A DNA stretch of 16,396 bases from Terriglobia bacterium (GTDB lineage: Bacteria; Acidobacteriota; Terriglobia; UBA7540): the NCBI GenBank assembly GCA_030040515.1, contig JASHTO010000683.1:1-16396 (forward strand), given 5' to 3'. Positions 13,810-16,396 of the stretch are shown piece by piece. The translations under genes and the position numbers were made by a program. The notes below the pieces were generated by a model. It saw only the letters and a program-made list of their open reading frames with translations, did no database searches and was not told the DNA's origin. The first letter of the stretch is position 1, and every line of letters begins with the position of its first letter.

Positions 13810-16227
13810 ATGCGTATCGGAGTCGACACCGGCGGCACGTTCACGGATTGCGTCCTGCTGGCACACGGTCAGACCAAAGTGTTGAAGGTCTTTACCACTC
13901 CTGCTGATGCCAGCAAGGCGATTGTTGACGGCGTTCGGCAATTGGCCGAAATGCCGGCCGAAAATCGCGCGGCGAATACCCCGCCACGAAGTGCCACAAA
14001 GCCTTCCAGCACTCTGCAAGTCATTCATGGGACGACGGTTGGGACAAATTGTTTGTTGCAGCGCCGGGGGGCGCGCGTGGCGCTGATCACCACCGCGGGG
14101 TTCGAGGATCTTCTGGAAATCGGCCGGCAGGCTAGGCCACATCTCTACGATCTGAACGTTCAGCGCGAGCCGCCTTTGGCCCCGCGCGCGCGCCGATTTG
14201 GCGTGAAGGAACGAATCGCCGCCGACGGCTCGATTTTGCTGCCGATTTCGCGGGCGGGAATCGCGCGCGTCATCCAGCGTGTCAAGCGGTCCGGCGCGGA
14301 ATCGCTGGCGGTGTGTTTTCTGTTCGCGTTTGCGAACCCCGCACATGAGCGGCGTGTAGCCTCGGGGCTTCGGAAGCTGGGCCTGCCACTGTCGATTTCG
14401 CACGACATTTTGCCGGAATTGCGTGAGTTCGAGCGCCTATCGACGGTGGTGATCAACGCCTATCTCGCCCCGCGCATGGGCGCGTACCTGCGCAACCTGG
14501 AAAAAGGGATGCAGGCGTTAGCATCAGGCGAGCGGGTGCGGAAGCGGCGCGCCAGGGCGCGCGTCTACGTAATGCAGTCGAATGGCGGGATTTCCACCGC
14601 CGCGCGCGCCGGCCGGCAGCCCGTGCGCACGATTCTTTCCGGCCCTGCCGGCGGGGTTGTAGCCTCGGAGTGGCTGGCGCAGCAACTGGGCCTCGCGCAC
14701 GCTATCAGTTTTGACATGGGCGGCACGTCCACGGACGTTTGCCTGCTAGCCGGCGCGCCGCGCACCACGAATGAGACCCTGCTGGCCGGATTGCCCGTGG
14801 CCGTTCCGGTGCTCGACGTGCACTCGGTGGGTGCCGGCGGAGGCTCGCTGGCAAGGCTCGACATGGGTGGAGCCCTGCGCGTTGGTCCCGCCAGCGCCGG
14901 AGCCGCTCCCGGACCGATTTGCTACGCGCGCGGCGGCACGGGCCTGACCGTGACCGACGCCAATTTGATTTTGGGCCGCCTCGACCCCGAAAATTTCCTG
15001 GGAGGAACATTTCATCTTGACGCGCCGGCCGCGCGCCGCGGGTTTGAGGCGTTTCTTGCCGGTCCGGGCCGCCGCGCGGGGTTCAAATCCGTCGAGGAAC
15101 TGGCCGCCGGAGTCATTTCGGTCTCGAATGCCACGATGGAAAAAGCTTTGAGAGTAATTTCCGTCGAGCGCGGATATGATCCCCGCGAATTCGCACTCAT
15201 CTGCTATGGAGGAGCGGGAGGTTTGCACGCCGCGGATTTGGCTCGCGCGCTCGATTTGCCCGCCGTCATCGTTCCGCAGAATCCCGGAGCGTTTTCCGCG
15301 CTGGGAATTCTACTGTCCGACGTGGTGCGTGACGTTTCGCAGTCCGTGCTGATGCCCGTTCCCGCGAAGCCCGAAGCCGGTAGCCACGGCCAGCGCTTTT
15401 CTGACCGTGGGTACGTACCAAATGGTGCGGACCTTGGGCATTTCGAACACCGAGCAGAACCCACGGTCGGAAAGGCACTGACCGTGGCTACCACTTCCGC
15501 GGGCCGCCGGGACGGTGGCGCTACGCCACTGCGGGTAAACGCCCAGCTTGAAAAATTAATGCGCGAAATCGATCGCCGCTTCGCCGCCCTCCAGCGCCAA
15601 GCGCTTGCCGAACTGCGCAGCGAAGGGTTCAAGATAGCACAAGCGCGAGTAACGCGCCGGCTCGATGTGCGCTATCAGGGTCAATCGTATGAGTTGTCAG
15701 TTCCCTTCACCGCCAGATATCGCGAAGATTTTACCCGCGCTCACAGACGCGCCTACGGCCACGCCGACCCGGCACGTCCGCTCGAAATCGTGAACCTGCG
15801 CCTGCGCGTGGTGATTCCCACGGCCAAGCCGCGAATGCAAACGCAAAAATCAAGGCTGGCGCAGACTCCCGGGGTGGGGAGTCTGCGATTCCGAGGGGAC
15901 CTCGGCCTTGAAATGTCAGACGCAGAGATTGAAACGAATCTCTGCGCCAGCCGAAAGCTTCCTCGAGTGATACCTACGCCCAAATTGCGAACGCATACGT
16001 GGAAATCTGGCCACCGCGCCGATGCCCGCCGGGCGCTCATCAAAACCCAGCCTGTCTGGTTCGAAGGAAGGTCCCATCCCACGGGGATCTACGACCGGCA
16101 GCAATTGTTGTCCGGTGCCCGCCTGCACGGCCCGGCGGTGATTACGGAGTACAGCGCAACTACGGTGGTGCCGCCGGATTTTTCGTGTGCGGTTGATCGG
16201 CTGGGGAATCTGGTGGTCAGAAGGTGA
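13810..16227 (+). CDS. Hydantoinase/oxoprolinase A subunit (HyuA-type), with in-frame repeat inserts
   Basis: An 805-residue member of the ATP-dependent hydantoinase/5-oxoprolinase family; members open cyclic imides or act as acetone carboxylase subunits, and the substrate cannot be told here. Motifs: first phosphate-binding 'GVDTGGTFTDCVLL' (4-17), 'HGTTVGTNCLL' (73-83), 'TTAGFEDLLEIGRQ', second 'FDMGGTSTDVCLL' (301-313), 'GAGGGSLARLD', 'GPASAGAAPGP' and 'VTDANLILGRL'. Usual length is roughly 650-720. The excess is largely explained by two palindromic inserts (residues about 524-561 and 682-715), both in frame. The frame stays family-like on both sides of each, so the gene is probably intact but altered in its C-terminal half. 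A HyuB partner would be expected downstream; the window ends in a repeat. It lies 47 bp after tsaD. Confidence 0.9.
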   Translation: MRIGVDTGGTFTDCVLLAHGQTKVLKVFTTPADASKAIVDGVRQLAEMPAENRAANTPPRSATKPSSTLQVIHGTTVGTNCLLQRRGARVALITTAGFEDLLEIGRQARPHLYDLNVQREPPLAPRARRFGVKERIAADGSILLPISRAGIARVIQRVKRSGAESLAVCFLFAFANPAHERRVASGLRKLGLPLSISHDILPELREFERLSTVVINAYLAPRMGAYLRNLEKGMQALASGERVRKRRARARVYVMQSNGGISTAARAGRQPVRTILSGPAGGVVASEWLAQQLGLAHAISFDMGGTSTDVCLLAGAPRTTNETLLAGLPVAVPVLDVHSVGAGGGSLARLDMGGALRVGPASAGAAPGPICYARGGTGLTVTDANLILGRLDPENFLGGTFHLDAPAARRGFEAFLAGPGRRAGFKSVEELAAGVISVSNATMEKALRVISVERGYDPREFALICYGGAGGLHAADLARALDLPAVIVPQNPGAFSALGILLSDVVRDVSQSVLMPVPAKPEAGSHGQRFSDRGYVPNGADLGHFEHRAEPTVGKALTVATTSAGRRDGGATPLRVNAQLEKLMREIDRRFAALQRQALAELRSEGFKIAQARVTRRLDVRYQGQSYELSVPFTARYREDFTRAHRRAYGHADPARPLEIVNLRLRVVIPTAKPRMQTQKSRLAQTPGVGSLRFRGDLGLEMSDAEIETNLCASRKLPRVIPTPKLRTHTWKSGHRADARRALIKTQPVWFEGRSHPTGIYDRQQLLSGARLHGPAVITEYSATTVVPPDFSCAVDRLGNLVVRR
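15379..15492. repeat. 114-bp palindromic element in frame inside hydantoinase gene
   Basis: The arms of 34 nt (15379-15412 and 15459-15492) are inverted copies with 30 of 34 identities, around a 46-nt loop. The outermost 10 bases match perfectly (GGTAGCCACG and complement). The length is 38 codons, the element begins on a codon boundary, and it contains no stop in the gene's frame. No target duplication is obvious. A further small palindrome, GTGGCG CTA CGCCAC (15515-15529), follows. Confidence 0.8.
15811..16008 (+). repeat. Diverged 42-bp direct repeats flanking the 99-bp element
   Basis: 15811-15852 and 15967-16008 agree at 30 of 42 bases and encode 'VIPTAKPRMQTQKS' and 'VIPTPKLRTHTWKS'. 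The spacing is 156 bp, a multiple of three. They bracket the palindrome almost exactly on the left and 14 bp away on the right. Confidence 0.65.
15854..15952. repeat. 99-bp double-hairpin palindromic element in frame inside hydantoinase gene
   Basis: Perfect 12-bp terminal inverted repeats, GGCTGGCGCAGA (15854-15865) and its complement (15941-15952). Each half also forms its own hairpin: CGCAGACTCCC with GGGAGTCTGCG (15860-15887), and CGCAGAGATT with AATCTCTGCG (15921-15946). The length is 33 codons, with no stop in frame. Confidence 0.85.
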
Positions 16228-16235
16228 CGGAGTGA

Positions 16236-16396
16236 CCCCTCACCCGTCACACCCCGGCTGGTGAAAACGCCGGTTGCGTGGCACTCTCTCCCCCCGGAGA
16301 GGGCAAGAACCTTCTTGGGGGCATCGAAGCCTCCCAAATGTTTTTTCTTTCTCCCAGGGGAGAAGGTGGTTGAGGGACGAAACCGGATGAGGGGTT
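16236..16396. repeat. Palindromic repeat running to the window end
   Basis: It begins with CCCCTCACCCG (third copy of this 11-mer) and ends with CCGGATGAGGGGTT, giving imperfect terminal inverted repeats over about 161 bp. Inner stems include CTCTCCCCCC/GGAGAGGG-type and TTCTCCCAGGGGAGAA. The right limit may lie beyond the window. Confidence 0.6.

Overview
The window looks like a chromosomal piece of a GC-rich Acidobacteriota genome. I base this on the gene families: an ADOP-type MacB/FtsX permease, a Ser/Thr kinase fused to PD40/TolB-like propeller repeats, a bacterial lipase-maturation-factor homologue, a DUF6599-like exported protein, and many palindromic repeats between and inside genes. 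This is family-level recognition, not a database result. I see no CRISPR array, insertion sequence, prophage or rRNA gene.

Layout. (1) 1-789 is the 3' end of an ABC-type permease, convergent with a membrane lipase-maturation-factor-like gene on the minus strand (810-2408). (2) 2436-3200 holds no convincing gene; it is filled with palindromic repeats. (3) 3371-7272 is a plus-strand envelope block: lytic transglycosylase, AMIN-type N-acetylmuramoyl-L-alanine amidase with helical N-terminal repeats, and a secreted/anchored DUF6599-like protein. (4) 7389-7645 has a strong promoter with an AT-rich upstream region, a highly structured segment of about 100 nt ending in a terminator-like hairpin, then tRNA-Thr(CGT). 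(5) 7698-7821 is a nested palindrome. (6) 7882-10571 is one kinase-PD40 gene broken by two frameshifts, the second caused by a visible 7-bp tandem duplication. (7) 10572-11145 is a repeat-like segment plus a weak minus-strand small ORF. (8) 11146-13762 carries housekeeping genes: an FmdB-type zinc ribbon, galU (minus) and tsaD (plus, divergent from galU). (9) 13810-16227 is a hydantoinase/oxoprolinase A-subunit gene, followed by a repeat that runs off the window.

The most interesting signal is not a gene cluster but the palindromic repeats. Two long palindromes (114 bp and 99 bp, both multiples of three) lie in frame inside the hydantoinase gene and lengthen the protein without breaking it. 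The second sits between two diverged 42-bp direct copies of host sequence. A shorter palindromic repeat lies in the coding sequence of the lipase-maturation-factor-like gene and shares an exact 11-mer with two intergenic repeats. This recalls, by analogy only, the Rickettsia palindromic elements that insert in frame into protein genes. The second point of interest is the structured RNA segment between the promoter and tRNA-Thr.
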